A stretch of 64,000 bases of DNA from Litchfieldia salsa (GTDB lineage Bacteria > Bacillota > Bacilli > Bacillales > Bacillaceae_L). The DNA lies in NCBI RefSeq assembly GCF_900104555.1, contig NZ_FNJU01000006.1, positions 129,718-193,717 on the forward strand, written 5' to 3'. The position numbers and the translations under genes were made by a program. Within the stretch, counting starts at the first letter, position 1; each line of letters starts with the position of its first letter. Positions 57,474-64,000 of the stretch are shown one piece after another. Under the pieces are notes generated by a model that had not been told where the DNA came from, ran no database searches, and worked only from the letters and a program-made list of their open reading frames with translations.

Positions 57474-57789
57474 GAAAGGATACATTTTAGTCGATATGTT
57501 AGTTTCGTTAAATATCTTATTACTCATATGCTTATTTTTAATTCCCAATTACCTTTTAGTAAAAAACGAACGAACTAATTTAATGATGATAAATGAAGCA
57601 AATACTCTGTTACACGAGGAATTAAAGTTAGTAGTTCTTGAAGGAAAAGAAAGACAGATAAAAACGGTAACTCGAAATAGAGTGAACTATAGAATGAACT
57701 GGGAAGATGATCAGAACAAGCTATGTATTACTTGGGTCAATCGGTTAAATCGGAATAGTACAAGGTGTTCGTATGCGTCATTTGAATAA
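57457..57789 (+). CDS. comGE: Minor competence pseudopilin ComGE
   Basis: 110 aa from ATG 57457 (AGAGGTAGA upstream). Leader ends KKGYILVDMLVSLN, with G/Y at the prepilin site and Asp at the position usually held by Glu5, a common ComGE variation. Overlaps comGD by 17 bases and comGF by 17. Confidence 0.88.
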   Translation: MLLKCKKGYILVDMLVSLNILLLICLFLIPNYLLVKNERTNLMMINEANTLLHEELKLVVLEGKERQIKTVTRNRVNYRMNWEDDQNKLCITWVNRLNRNSTRCSYASFE

Positions 57790-58216
57790 TGAAATGGCCT
57801 TTACCCTGTTAGAAATGCTGATTGCTCTAGCCTGTTCATTAGTGGTATTCGTATTAATAGTCCCAGTCTTACATGTAATGGATAGTAAAAGAGAGGTTAA
57901 ATTGAACCCGTTAGAATGGGAAGTATTTTATCAGCAAACAAAATTAGAAGTAAAGGAAGCAAAAGAAATACAAGTAACCGATTCCGTATTAACGATGAAA
58001 ACGTTAAATGACCAATTAGTTAGCTTTGAGATTTATCAAGATAAATTGAGAAGACGTGTAAATGGGACCGGTCATGAAATTCTATTGCAAAACATTAAGT
58101 CATTAATCTTTACACCTAAAGAAAATGGATTTCAACTATCTGTTGTAGATTTAAGTGGGAAATCATATTCAAAGACGTTTTTCACTTACAGCGAGATACC
58201 GGTAAATGGATTATGA
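57773..58216 (+). CDS. comGF: Minor competence pseudopilin ComGF
   Basis: 147 aa. N-terminus RHLNNEMAFTLLEMLIALAC with prepilin site A/F in place of the usual G/F, then a helix and a beta-rich domain (PLEWEVFYQQTKLEVKEAKE-type pattern, IKSLIFTPKENGFQLSVVD). Its TGA overlaps the comGG ATG, so translation is coupled. Confidence 0.88.
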   Translation: MRHLNNEMAFTLLEMLIALACSLVVFVLIVPVLHVMDSKREVKLNPLEWEVFYQQTKLEVKEAKEIQVTDSVLTMKTLNDQLVSFEIYQDKLRRRVNGTGHEILLQNIKSLIFTPKENGFQLSVVDLSGKSYSKTFFTYSEIPVNGL

Positions 58217-58587
58217 GAAACCAAAAAGGTCATATCCTCCCAATGACGATTAGCATTTCCCTTCTTTTCACCTTTATTTTCATACATCAACTAAATCTTT
58301 ACCTGTTAGAAACGAAGTTTTATAAGGAGACTGAAAACCTCTATAAGCTTGATCAGATTATGATGTTAACTGTGAAAGAAGTAACTACCCACACTAAAGC
58401 AAAGGTAAGTAAAACAGTACTGAGAACATATGATGATGGAGCAGCTTCCTACACCATTACTCCACAAACGGAAACAACTTCTCTTGTGATTATCACTGCT
58501 TCTTCAGTAGGGGGTGGAATTTATTCAGCGCAATTTATTTATGATTTCACGACAAACACGATTTCAAAATGGATTGAATCGCGTTAG
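58213..58587 (+). CDS. comGG: Competence pseudopilus protein ComGG
   Basis: 124 aa. N-terminus RNQKGHILPMTISISLLFTF: a leader and hydrophobic helix like a prepilin but lacking the Glu5 residue, as is usual for ComGG. The rest is polar and beta-prone. Last of the seven-gene comG operon. Confidence 0.88.
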   Translation: MRNQKGHILPMTISISLLFTFIFIHQLNLYLLETKFYKETENLYKLDQIMMLTVKEVTTHTKAKVSKTVLRTYDDGAASYTITPQTETTSLVIITASSVGGGIYSAQFIYDFTTNTISKWIESR

Positions 58588-58670
58588 TTCTATTTTTAGA
58601 TTTATCAGTATTCTTTTGTTCTAATATATAGTATGATTTACAAAACAAAGGGATATCGGGGGAAAAAGAA

Positions 58671-59189
58671 ATGAAAGCCATTTATTTAACAGGATTTATG
58701 GGAGCGGGTAAAACAACAATAGGGAAAGCACTTTCTGAGACACTTCAATTACCTGTCATCGACACAGATGAATATATTATCCAACAAGTCGGGAAAACGA
58801 TACCAGCCATTTTTGAAGAAGAAGGAGAAGCTACCTTTAGACAATACGAGAGAACCTTCTTAAGAGAATTCCCGGTTAACGATGTAATCATTACAACTGG
58901 TGGTGGGATTGTGATCCAAGAGGAAAATAGAAAATGGATGAAAGAACATGGAATTGTATTTAATTTGTATTGTGAAATCGATGAGGTGTTCTCTCGGGTT
59001 TCAATTGATGGATCAAGACCATTACTAAAAACAGACGACAAAAGTAAAGTAAGGAATTTATTTGAATCACGATCTGCTTTTTATCAAGAAGCTCATTTCA
59101 CAATTGATACTACGTATAAAAATATTGAAGAAATTGTGAAAGAAATACAGAATAAGCTTAAAAACTTAGAAAGTGGAGATAATGTATAG
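58671..59189 (+). CDS. aroK: Shikimate kinase
   Basis: 172 aa. Phosphorylates shikimate in aromatic amino acid synthesis. Walker A LTGFMGAGKTTIGKAL (about 5-20), shikimate-binding DTDEYI (about 32-37), FRQYERTFLREF and TTGGGIVIQ, LID arginine in SIDGSRPLL. Ribosome binding site CGGGGG. It follows comGG by 83 bases with no terminator in between, so some read-through from comG is possible. Confidence 0.94.
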   Translation: MKAIYLTGFMGAGKTTIGKALSETLQLPVIDTDEYIIQQVGKTIPAIFEEEGEATFRQYERTFLREFPVNDVIITTGGGIVIQEENRKWMKEHGIVFNLYCEIDEVFSRVSIDGSRPLLKTDDKSKVRNLFESRSAFYQEAHFTIDTTYKNIEEIVKEIQNKLKNLESGDNV

Positions 59190-59213
59190 AAAAGGCCAAA
59201 GGTGGTTATTTCT

Positions 59214-59396
59214 ATGTCCACAAATGATTATGTGAAATACATGACACAGCAGTTTGTTAGTTACTTAGATCAACCAAGACAATTGCGAAAAGAAACAAAA
59301 CTCAAGAAGAAAACAGAGCGTGCACCCTTTACTTCACATTGGTTTGGAGTGCTGCCTATTGCGTTTTCACTTATGTTTAAAAGGAAAAAAAGATAA
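59214..59396 (+). CDS. yqzE: YqzE family protein
   Basis: 60 aa from ATG 59214 (AAGGTGG upstream). Basic; pattern STNDYVKYMTQQFVSYLDQP, then many Lys/Arg, and HWFGVLPIAFSLMFKRKKR at the end as a short hydrophobic segment. Matches YqzE, which follows comGG in B. subtilis. Function unknown. Confidence 0.88.
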   Translation: MSTNDYVKYMTQQFVSYLDQPRQLRKETKLKKKTERAPFTSHWFGVLPIAFSLMFKRKKR

Positions 59397-59397
59397 A

Positions 59398-59452
59398 AAA
59401 AGAGCTGTCTCTAGTGGTGTTAGATTAACACCCTTGAGATAGCTCTTCTTTT
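59398..59452. terminator. Long bidirectional hairpin after yqzE
   Basis: AAGAGCTGTCTC and GAGATAGCTCTT enclose a second stem GGTGTT/AACACC; T-rich flank on the right. Confidence 0.8.
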
Positions 59453-59488
59453 ATTTCATTTTAGGAAAGCTTAAGAATAAAATTATTC

Positions 59489-59716
59489 TTACCAGTAGAA
59501 CCCTCCACCATAAACCGGTGGATAGAACGGTGTTGCATAAGGGTAACCAGTGTAAAAATAAGGATTTAATATGGTGCTACCAACAAGTCCTCCTAATAGT
59601 CCACCTACAAAAGGTGATCCATAAAAGGGTCTTCTTCCATATATCCCAAAAGGTCTTGGGCGGAAGCCAATTGGTCTAGGACCAAAGGCAAAACCAAATC
59701 GTTGATCAGGGTGCAT
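59489..59716 (-). CDS. Gly/Pro/Phe/Tyr-rich small protein, possibly spore-coat type
   Basis: 75 aa with a strong ribosome binding site (GAGGAGGTAA). Composition is dominated by Gly, Pro, Phe, Tyr and Arg, with repeats such as FGPRPIGFRPRPFGIYGRRP and YPYATPFYPPVYGGGF around a short Gly-rich hydrophobic stretch (GGLLGGLVGSTIL). No Cys. Such low-complexity proteins are common in spore coat or exosporium, but that is inference from composition alone. Confidence 0.65.
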   Translation of the reverse strand: MHPDQRFGFAFGPRPIGFRPRPFGIYGRRPFYGSPFVGGLLGGLVGSTILNPYFYTGYPYATPFYPPVYGGGFYW

Positions 59717-59901
59717 GAAATTACCTCCTCAAAGTTTTTATTTACATTACTATGAATATGATAAACGCGGAAAAAGTCGTGGGCAGTTGTCTAGAGCACG
59801 AAGAAAAAGATCTCACAGATCAGTTCTTGATATATTTGCATAGTGGTATTGCTAAATAAATACAATGAAATAGATACATGAATTGAAGGGTGGGTAATCA
59901 G

Positions 59902-60291
59902 ATGTCTGTTGATTGGAGTAATAAGCCACACCATGCCCATTATTTTTATGCACTTTCAAGTGAAGATGTTGATCACCGACATGTAGTTGAGGGTTTTACT
60001 TTTAACGTGAATGGAAGCAGTGATGACGAGCATGTTCATCATTATACAGGACTTACAAGGTTTACAAATAGACATTATCACAGATTCTATGGAATCACTG
60101 GACCTGCTATCCCTAAAGATGATGGTGGTCATTATCATGAAATTTCAGGAAGGGTTTATAAGAATTATAATGACCCATTGAATATAAAATATGGGGGAGT
60201 CGTATATAGTACTAGTAAAAAAGAGGTTCATGATCACAAGTATGAAGGGAAAACAGGGGAAGGAATAGGTTATTTTCCTGAAGGTTGGTAG
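59902..60291 (+). CDS. YmaF-like histidine-repeat protein
   Basis: 129 aa from ATG 59902 (AAGGGTGG upstream). About six repeats of the form H-x-H followed by an aromatic/Gly turn: HHAHYFYAL, DHRHVVEGF, EHVHHYTGL, RHYHRFYGI, GHYHEISG and VHDHKYEGKTG. This regular spacing suggests a beta repeat with metal-binding histidines. It resembles the YmaF family. No signal peptide. Role unknown. Confidence 0.8.
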   Translation: MSVDWSNKPHHAHYFYALSSEDVDHRHVVEGFTFNVNGSSDDEHVHHYTGLTRFTNRHYHRFYGITGPAIPKDDGGHYHEISGRVYKNYNDPLNIKYGGVVYSTSKKEVHDHKYEGKTGEGIGYFPEGW

Positions 60292-60407
60292 GGATATGGA
60301 GGATGGTGTTAAAAAGACGATAGGTTTGGTTGCTCGTCTAAAGGTAGCTGTAGGGTATTTAATTGATAAGATGACATACTATAAGACAAAGTCATTCTTG
60401 GGGTCTC

Positions 60408-60558
60408 CTATTGGACAAAATAAGTGCTAGGACGATGAGTTATGTCTAATAGAAGGCTCCTATTGAACAAAATTACTGCTGGGACGAAGAGAGATATGTT
60501 CAATAGAAGGCTCCTATTGAACAAAATCTATGCTAAGACCATGAGTTATGTCTAATAG
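60408..60558 (+). repeat. Three tandem hairpin repeats
   Basis: Units 60408-60452, 60460-60506 and 60514-60558, with period 52-54. Each starts CTATTGRACA and ends TGTYYAATAG, which are complementary, so each folds into a hairpin of about 45 bases; in the middle unit the arms pair perfectly. The linker AGAAGGCTC is kept between units. No coding frame. Confidence 0.85.
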
Positions 60559-60648
60559 AGGTTTCAAATTAATCAGATAGCCCCTCAAGACGCTCACACT
60601 TAAGGTCATCCAACTCTTTAATGGCTGATCATTACGTTTTCGCTTTCC

Positions 60649-60996
60649 TTAAGAAGGTGTCTCCACAAATAAAATATCCTTCAGTTCTTCTGTCTTAGTA
60701 TCGAATGTGAAGGTAACGTATAATCCGAATTCTTTGTTGTCTTGTTTGAGCCAAAGCTTAAATCGCTCGATTGTTGTCCCATTCTTTTTGTCTTCACGCC
60801 ATATATGCTGGTAATCTTTTATGTCAGCCATTGGGTATCTTTTTTGTGTTTCCTTCATTGCGAGGACACCCCATTTTGCATAATTAGGTACAGGCTTTTT
60901 TTCAGCAAAAGCGGTTTGAATAGGATTTGTTAAAGACAAGCTAGAGAAAACAGCCAAAATAATTAAGATGTAAATTTTTTTCTTCAAATGTATCAC
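60649..60996 (-). CDS. yqzG: DUF3889 family secreted protein YqzG
   Basis: 115 aa. Signal peptide (about 5-30, ending TAFAEKK) and a small mature domain: VPNYAKWGVLAMKETQKRYP, DYQHIWREDK, RFKLWLKQDNKEFGLYVTF. This is the DUF3889/YqzG pattern, found near yqzE in B. subtilis. Probably exported; function unknown. Ribosome binding site AAGAGGTGAT. Confidence 0.87.
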   Translation of the reverse strand: MIHLKKKIYILIILAVFSSLSLTNPIQTAFAEKKPVPNYAKWGVLAMKETQKRYPMADIKDYQHIWREDKKNGTTIERFKLWLKQDNKEFGLYVTFTFDTKTEELKDILFVETPS

Positions 60997-61149
60997 CTCT
61001 TAATTATCATTTACCACAAATTCCCTTTATATACAGAAACCGAATAAGTAAAAAGAGAAGGTGAAGGAAACACTTATTTCTTCTGAAATAGAATGAAATA
61101 TTTACTCAACGTACATATTAAAAACAGCTACAATTAATAGGAGGATACT

Positions 61150-61764
61150 ATGAATAAGAACAGAATAATTATTGCTATTTTATGTATGACATTAATGGTT
61201 TTAAGTGCTTGTGGTGGTAAAGATAAGGCAAAGGATGAAGAGAAAAAGGAAGAGCCAACCCCGAAGGTGCAACAAACAGAAGAGAAAGTGGTGAAACTAG
61301 GCTCCTTAGGATTTACAACAGACGAGCTTCAATCAAATTGGAACGAGGCACAAGCTGAAATGGAGGAGTCTGGAGAATATCGTCTTGATGGTCTACCTGT
61401 TGAAAATGGTGAGTTCAAAGCAAATGTGAGTGAGGGGCTCATTCTTGAGGGAATCGTAAATGAAGGTACAAATGAAGTCGCAAGAGTTTCATTAGTTAAA
61501 AAGTACGAAGAAGTGAATGAAATAGAGGATTCACTGAATCAGTTTGAAGATACAATTGCAGCTTTCTTTTTATTAGTTGCATCCACAAATAAGAATGAAA
61601 AAGTTCAGGAAACGGAAATAAGTAAGTTAATGAGTGAGCTTGGCCTTGTTAATGACAAGGATGAGATCATCGATGGGAAAGCGAACTTAAATAATGTCGC
61701 CTATACTGCAAAAGAAACTGAGCGAGGGCTCGTTATTACAGCTACTGAAAAGGCGAGTAAATAA
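61150..61764 (+). CDS. Lipoprotein of unknown function
   Basis: 204 aa. Lipobox VLSAC (Cys about 21), Lys/Glu-rich linker (about 24-50), then a domain of about 150 residues with KLGSLGFTTDELQSNWNEAQ and LILEGIVNEGTNEVARVSL. I do not recognise the family. Ribosome binding site TAGGAGGA. Independent terminator at 61768. Confidence 0.78.
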   Translation: MNKNRIIIAILCMTLMVLSACGGKDKAKDEEKKEEPTPKVQQTEEKVVKLGSLGFTTDELQSNWNEAQAEMEESGEYRLDGLPVENGEFKANVSEGLILEGIVNEGTNEVARVSLVKKYEEVNEIEDSLNQFEDTIAAFFLLVASTNKNEKVQETEISKLMSELGLVNDKDEIIDGKANLNNVAYTAKETERGLVITATEKASK

Positions 61765-61767
61765 AGA

Positions 61768-61812
61768 AAAGAGATTTGTCCTAAGTAAACAATGGGACAA
61801 TCTCTTTTTTGT
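61768..61812 (+). terminator. Terminator of the lipoprotein gene
   Basis: AAAGAGATTTGTCC pairs with GGACAATCTCTTT (one bulge), followed by TTT. Confidence 0.85.
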
Positions 61813-61896
61813 ATTTGTGTAATGGATTGAGTCGTTGTTTAAAAGATGCGAAATGATATGTAAATAGAAGGATTCATTAGGAAATTAATGCAAGAT

Positions 61897-61990
61897 GTTC
61901 TTTTTAAAGAATAAACAGCCCAATTTGGCGTTTTTTAAACATTAGGAGAATGCAGTATACTTGAAAATGAATATGTTCTTTAAAAAGAAC
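61897..61990. promoter_or_regulatory. Two SinR-type operators upstream of the DUF5658-like gene
   Basis: GTTCTTT-TT-AAAGAAT (61897-61912) and a perfect GTTCTTT-AA-AAAGAAC (61975-61990). GTTCTYT is the known SinR half-site. They lie 190 and 97 bases before the gene at 62087, 63 bases apart start to start. The remainder of the 320-base gap holds the preceding terminator only. Confidence 0.7.
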
Positions 61991-62086
61991 GACAGGTATA
62001 TTTGTTATGAAATGTGTATAGAATTTCTGAGGAGGGAAGTGTACATGCTTTCTATCAACCTGCGGGCAGTGCGGTGATTAACTTAT

Positions 62087-62383
62087 ATGAAAATAATTTT
62101 ACATTATTTAGCGTTATTAAATTTACTCGACGGCTTCTTTACTTTTTATGGGTTGCAAAATGGGCATATAACTGAAGCGAATCCGCTAATGAATATGCTC
62201 TATGAAAGTAACCCTCTTTATTTCCTTCTCTTTAAGATTATATTATCTAGTTTACTTTATGTCATTTTATTTCACCTAACAATGATTACTTCCATATGGA
62301 TCAAGCGATTGTCATTGTTTGCTTCAGTTAGCTATACATTCATTTTTTTGTTACACAGCTATTGGATTCTTCAGATTATATAA
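62087..62383 (+). CDS. Small membrane protein, DUF5658-like
   Basis: 98 aa. Three hydrophobic segments (about 3-22, 42-62, 72-96) with the conserved-looking motif NLLDGFFTFYGLQNGHITEANPL split over the first loop (LLDGFFTFYGL, then EANPLMN). This resembles the DUF5658 family of small membrane proteins. Ribosome binding site is weak; the GGAGGGAAGTGTACATG upstream belongs to another frame. Lies under two SinR-type palindromes, so it may belong to the biofilm regulon. Confidence 0.68.
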   Translation: MKIILHYLALLNLLDGFFTFYGLQNGHITEANPLMNMLYESNPLYFLLFKIILSSLLYVILFHLTMITSIWIKRLSLFASVSYTFIFLLHSYWILQII

Positions 62384-62399
62384 AGTAAAGGAGAAGTGC

Positions 62400-62609
62400 A
62401 TGATGTACAAGAAATTATGTAATCAATGTTACCGAGCTTCATTTGGAAGCTCGGAAACAGGTGAATGGTTCTGCCCTACATGCAATCAAGATCTTAGTCA
62501 AGCGAAGCTATATGAACCACAAGAGAAGGTCGTTCGGCCATTTAATCTAGTAGAAGCATATTCGAAAGTAGAGTTGTATAAACCTAGTGCAATAGATCTA
62601 ACAGTATAG
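62400..62609 (+). CDS. Small zinc-ribbon protein
   Basis: 69 aa from ATG 62400 (AAAGGAGAA upstream; ATG 62403 also possible). One zinc ribbon: CNQC (about 7-10) and CPTC (about 26-29) with an aromatic-rich spacer. The C-terminus, LYEPQEKVVRPFNLVEAYSK and so on, is polar with a repeated V-x-L-Y-x-P-type motif. Starts 17 bases after the DUF5658-like gene, so likely in one operon with it. Not recognised. Confidence 0.7.
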   Translation: MMYKKLCNQCYRASFGSSETGEWFCPTCNQDLSQAKLYEPQEKVVRPFNLVEAYSKVELYKPSAIDLTV

Positions 62610-62613
62610 TAGC

Positions 62614-62647
62614 TTCCTATATAGTTGAATTTTATATAGGATTTTTA
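62614..62647 (+). terminator. Probable terminator of the zinc-ribbon gene
   Basis: TCCTATATA pairs with TATATAGGA around a short loop, followed by TTTTT. Confidence 0.55.
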
Positions 62648-62715
62648 AAACATTTCTTATCTAGTAACATATTTCTTTTAAAATATAGACTAATCTTATA
62701 TACTTATATTGCGTC

Positions 62716-62731
62716 GTTCTTTATAAAGAAT
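62716..62731. promoter_or_regulatory. SinR-type operator upstream of sinR
   Basis: GTTCTTT-AT-AAAGAAT, 7-2-7 palindrome with one end mismatch, 93 bases before sinR; same geometry as the sites at 61897, 61975 and 63432. Suggests autoregulation. Confidence 0.65.
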
Positions 62732-62782
62732 TATTTATTTTAATATAGAAAGATAAATAATCTTAACTGGAGGAGATGATTC

Positions 62783-62812
62783 ATGCTGTCTGAAAGGAGA
62801 AACTCTGAATGA
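62783..62812 (+). CDS. Nine-residue leader ORF coupled to sinR
   Basis: ATG 62783 with the strongest nearby ribosome binding site (TGGAGGAGATGATTC); it encodes MLSERRNSE and its TGA overlaps the sinR ATG as ATGA. It occupies the place where sinI is found in B. subtilis, but is far too short to be SinI (57 aa). May be a coupling leader or a relic; translation is inference. Confidence 0.35.
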   Translation: MLSERRNSE

Positions 62813-63141
62813 ATGGAACTGTTATAAGAGAAATAAGGGAAGATAAAGGAATCTCTCTCAATAAGCTTTCGAGATTATCAGGTGTATCCAAATCATACAT
62901 AAGCTTTATTGAGCGAGGGAAACAAACAAATCCCAGTATCTCTGTATTAGAAAGAATTGCTGAGGCTTTGGAAATTAAAGTAGATGTATTGTTAGTTCAT
63001 GCTAAAGAGAAAAACAAAGATAATGACAACCAACTAGATCAAGAGATCCTATCCTTGGCAAAGGAAATATCTTCTTCAGAGTTAAGTAATAATAATATAA
63101 AAATAGTTAGAGAGTTTTTAGAGTTATTAAAAAAGCATTAA
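62809..63141 (+). CDS. sinR: SinR-like biofilm master regulator
   Basis: 110 aa, usual SinR length. XRE-type helix-turn-helix at about 2-60: IREIREDKGISLNKLSRLSG, SKSYISFIERGKQTNPSISV (recognition helix and the family's QTNPS motif). C-terminal oligomerisation and SinI-binding-type helices at about 75-108 (DQEILSLAKEISSSELSNNN, REFLELLKK). Represses matrix genes. The own ribosome binding site AAAGGAGA lies inside the leader ORF. The match in target sites and the adjacent tapA gene support the name; no sinI is present nearby. Confidence 0.88.
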   Translation: MNGTVIREIREDKGISLNKLSRLSGVSKSYISFIERGKQTNPSISVLERIAEALEIKVDVLLVHAKEKNKDNDNQLDQEILSLAKEISSSELSNNNIKIVREFLELLKKH

Positions 63142-63152
63142 ATAAAAAGATA

Positions 63153-63188
63153 AGTGCATTTTACTGAAAAGGTAAAATGCCTTTTTTA
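63153..63188 (+). terminator. Terminator of sinR
   Basis: GCATTTTAC pairs with GTAAAATGC around a short loop, followed by CTTTTTT. Confidence 0.85.
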
Positions 63189-63287
63189 TTTTTTTAGGAT
63201 ATTTGGAGAAATTTAATCCCGAAAAGAGTGAGGGGATTTCCACGATAAGCAGCATAATTCCACGAAGACATTAAAAAGCTTGAATTA

Positions 63288-63468
63288 GTATTTTATAAAG
63301 AACAAAAAACGTAATCATATGAAATAACTAGTAAATTAGAGAATAATTAAGCATTAGTGTTCTTTATTAAGAATAAATGGCGTTTTTGGTATTTTTCAAA
63401 TAAATAATGTCAGATTATACTAAAACAAATTGTTCTTTAATAAGAACAACCTGTTCTTTTTATAAGGC
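63288..63468. promoter_or_regulatory. SinR-type operator cluster upstream of tapA
   Basis: Sites: GTATTTTATAAAGAAC (63288, weak left half), GTTCTTTATTAAGAAT (63359), GTTCTTTAATAAGAAC (63432-63447, best) and the half-site GTTCTTTT (63453). They cover the expected promoter region of tapA; the rest of the 355-base gap has no gene. Confidence 0.7.
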
Positions 63469-63497
63469 GATTAATAATAAAGAAGGGGGAAACGGGG

Positions 63498-64000
63498 TTG
63501 GGTAGAAAACTCATTTATATTTTAAAATCTTTATTGTTACTTATCGGAGTCATTCTTATGCATACAAATTTACCAGTATATGCAGAAAAAGGTTCTGGTA
63601 AATCTGATGCTTGGGGGAAAAGTTCTCTTGTATCGATAGGTCAAGGTGGAACCTGTGTAGAATTATTTGCCTACATAAAGAACGGTGGAAGCGGAGATAT
63701 GCGGGGGACTGTAAACTATGAAGTCTACTTTAGTACTTCTGGTAATCCGAAAAATGGGAGCATTATCGGAAGTGGCCAAGTTGGTCCGTTAGTGTCAGGT
63801 GTAACAGCTACAATTAATCATGTTCCTAAAATTGGTGGGATATTTATGTTCAAAGTCTACCAAGAGGAGGGACACCCAGGAATAGGAGAACTTTGGAGTG
63901 AACAAATTGTTATTGAAGAGTGTTCAGATCCAGTAGACCCAGTAGATCCAACAGATCCAACAGATCCGGTAGACCCAGTGGATCCAACAGATCCGGTAGA
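63498..64000 (+). CDS. tapA: Amyloid fibre anchoring/assembly protein TapA (partial, 3' end outside window)
   Basis: 167 codons visible; TTG start with AAGGGGGAAACGGGG upstream. Signal peptide (about 6-30, ending LPVYA), then a beta domain (about 40-140) with two cysteines: GQGGTCVELFAYIKNGG and the closing WSEQIVIEEC, plus MFKVYQEEGHPG. This pattern matches TapA of B. subtilis, which anchors TasA fibres in the biofilm matrix. After the last Cys, a low-complexity tail of P-V-D and P-T-D units runs to the window edge. Context of SinR and its operators supports the call; sipW and tasA are expected next, unseen. Confidence 0.8.
   Translation, partial: MGRKLIYILKSLLLLIGVILMHTNLPVYAEKGSGKSDAWGKSSLVSIGQGGTCVELFAYIKNGGSGDMRGTVNYEVYFSTSGNPKNGSIIGSGQVGPLVSGVTATINHVPKIGGIFMFKVYQEEGHPGIGELWSEQIVIEECSDPVDPVDPTDPTDPVDPVDPTDPV

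Noticed and set aside
60940..60965. Match of about 22 bases (GAAAACAGCC plus AAAATAATTAAG) between repeat copy D and the yqzG signal peptide region
   Set aside because: It lies in coding sequence where Leu-Ala-Val-Phe-Ser fits a normal signal peptide, and the extension is AT-rich, so chance is likely. No core is present.

Overview
This is a low-GC Firmicutes chromosome, very probably a spore-forming Bacillaceae species (Bacillus sensu lato). The gene order from the end of sigA to tapA follows the Bacillus subtilis yqf-yqg-comG-yqh region almost gene for gene, and ribosome binding sites are strong and AGGAGG-like. It is a core chromosomal segment rather than a plasmid, phage or island. Names below rest on protein motifs plus this conserved order; no database search was possible.

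Layout. 1-8.3 kb: sigA 3' end, a membrane protein, cccA, trmK-yqfO, ispH, yqfQ, cshB, nfo, yqfT. 8.4-10.5 kb: a zinc uptake operon (znuC-znuB-zur) behind a Zur-like palindrome. 10.5-19.2 kb: yqfW, yqfX, ispG, a LysM protein, yqgB, a Na/Pi cotransporter, yqgC, sodA, yqgE. 19.3-27.3 kb: pbpA, then the phosphate regulon with two tandem pstS genes (each behind its own PhoP-box array), pstCAB and phoU. 27.3-28.2 kb: yqzC/yqzD-like pair. 28.3-32.5 kb: a DUF4912 / GH57-GT4 fusion / nucleotidyltransferase operon that looks like alpha-glucan synthesis. 32.6-48.3 kb: rpmG, two small genes, yqgN, DUF92, ldh, gluP, a SpoVAF-like germination protein, yqgQ, glcK, an LTA synthase, yqgT, yqgU, yqgV, yqgW. 48.4-54.5 kb: yqgX, a MidA-like methyltransferase, yqgY, a Cys-containing HTH regulator, tRNA-Gln and small membrane proteins or lipoproteins. 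54.6-59.4 kb: the comGA-GG pseudopilus operon, aroK, yqzE. 59.5-64 kb: small proteins, yqzG, a lipoprotein, then a biofilm locus with sinR and the start of tapA, cut by the window end.

The ordinary genes are mostly predictable. The less explained parts are non-coding: (i) five good palindromes of the form GTTCTTT-N2-AAAGAAC placed before three transcription units around sinR, with no sinI but a 9-codon ORF coupled to sinR; (ii) a 777-bp gene-free stretch with a 20-bp-periodic repeat and a promoter-led, hairpin-rich segment before tRNA-Gln; (iii) four copies of a MITE-like repeat with GGCTGTTTTC ends, one supplying the end of a small Cys-rich gene; (iv) an A-B-A'-B' inverted-repeat arrangement after yqgT; (v) three tandem hairpin units near 60.5 kb. 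I did not find CRISPR, prophage, transposase or defence genes.
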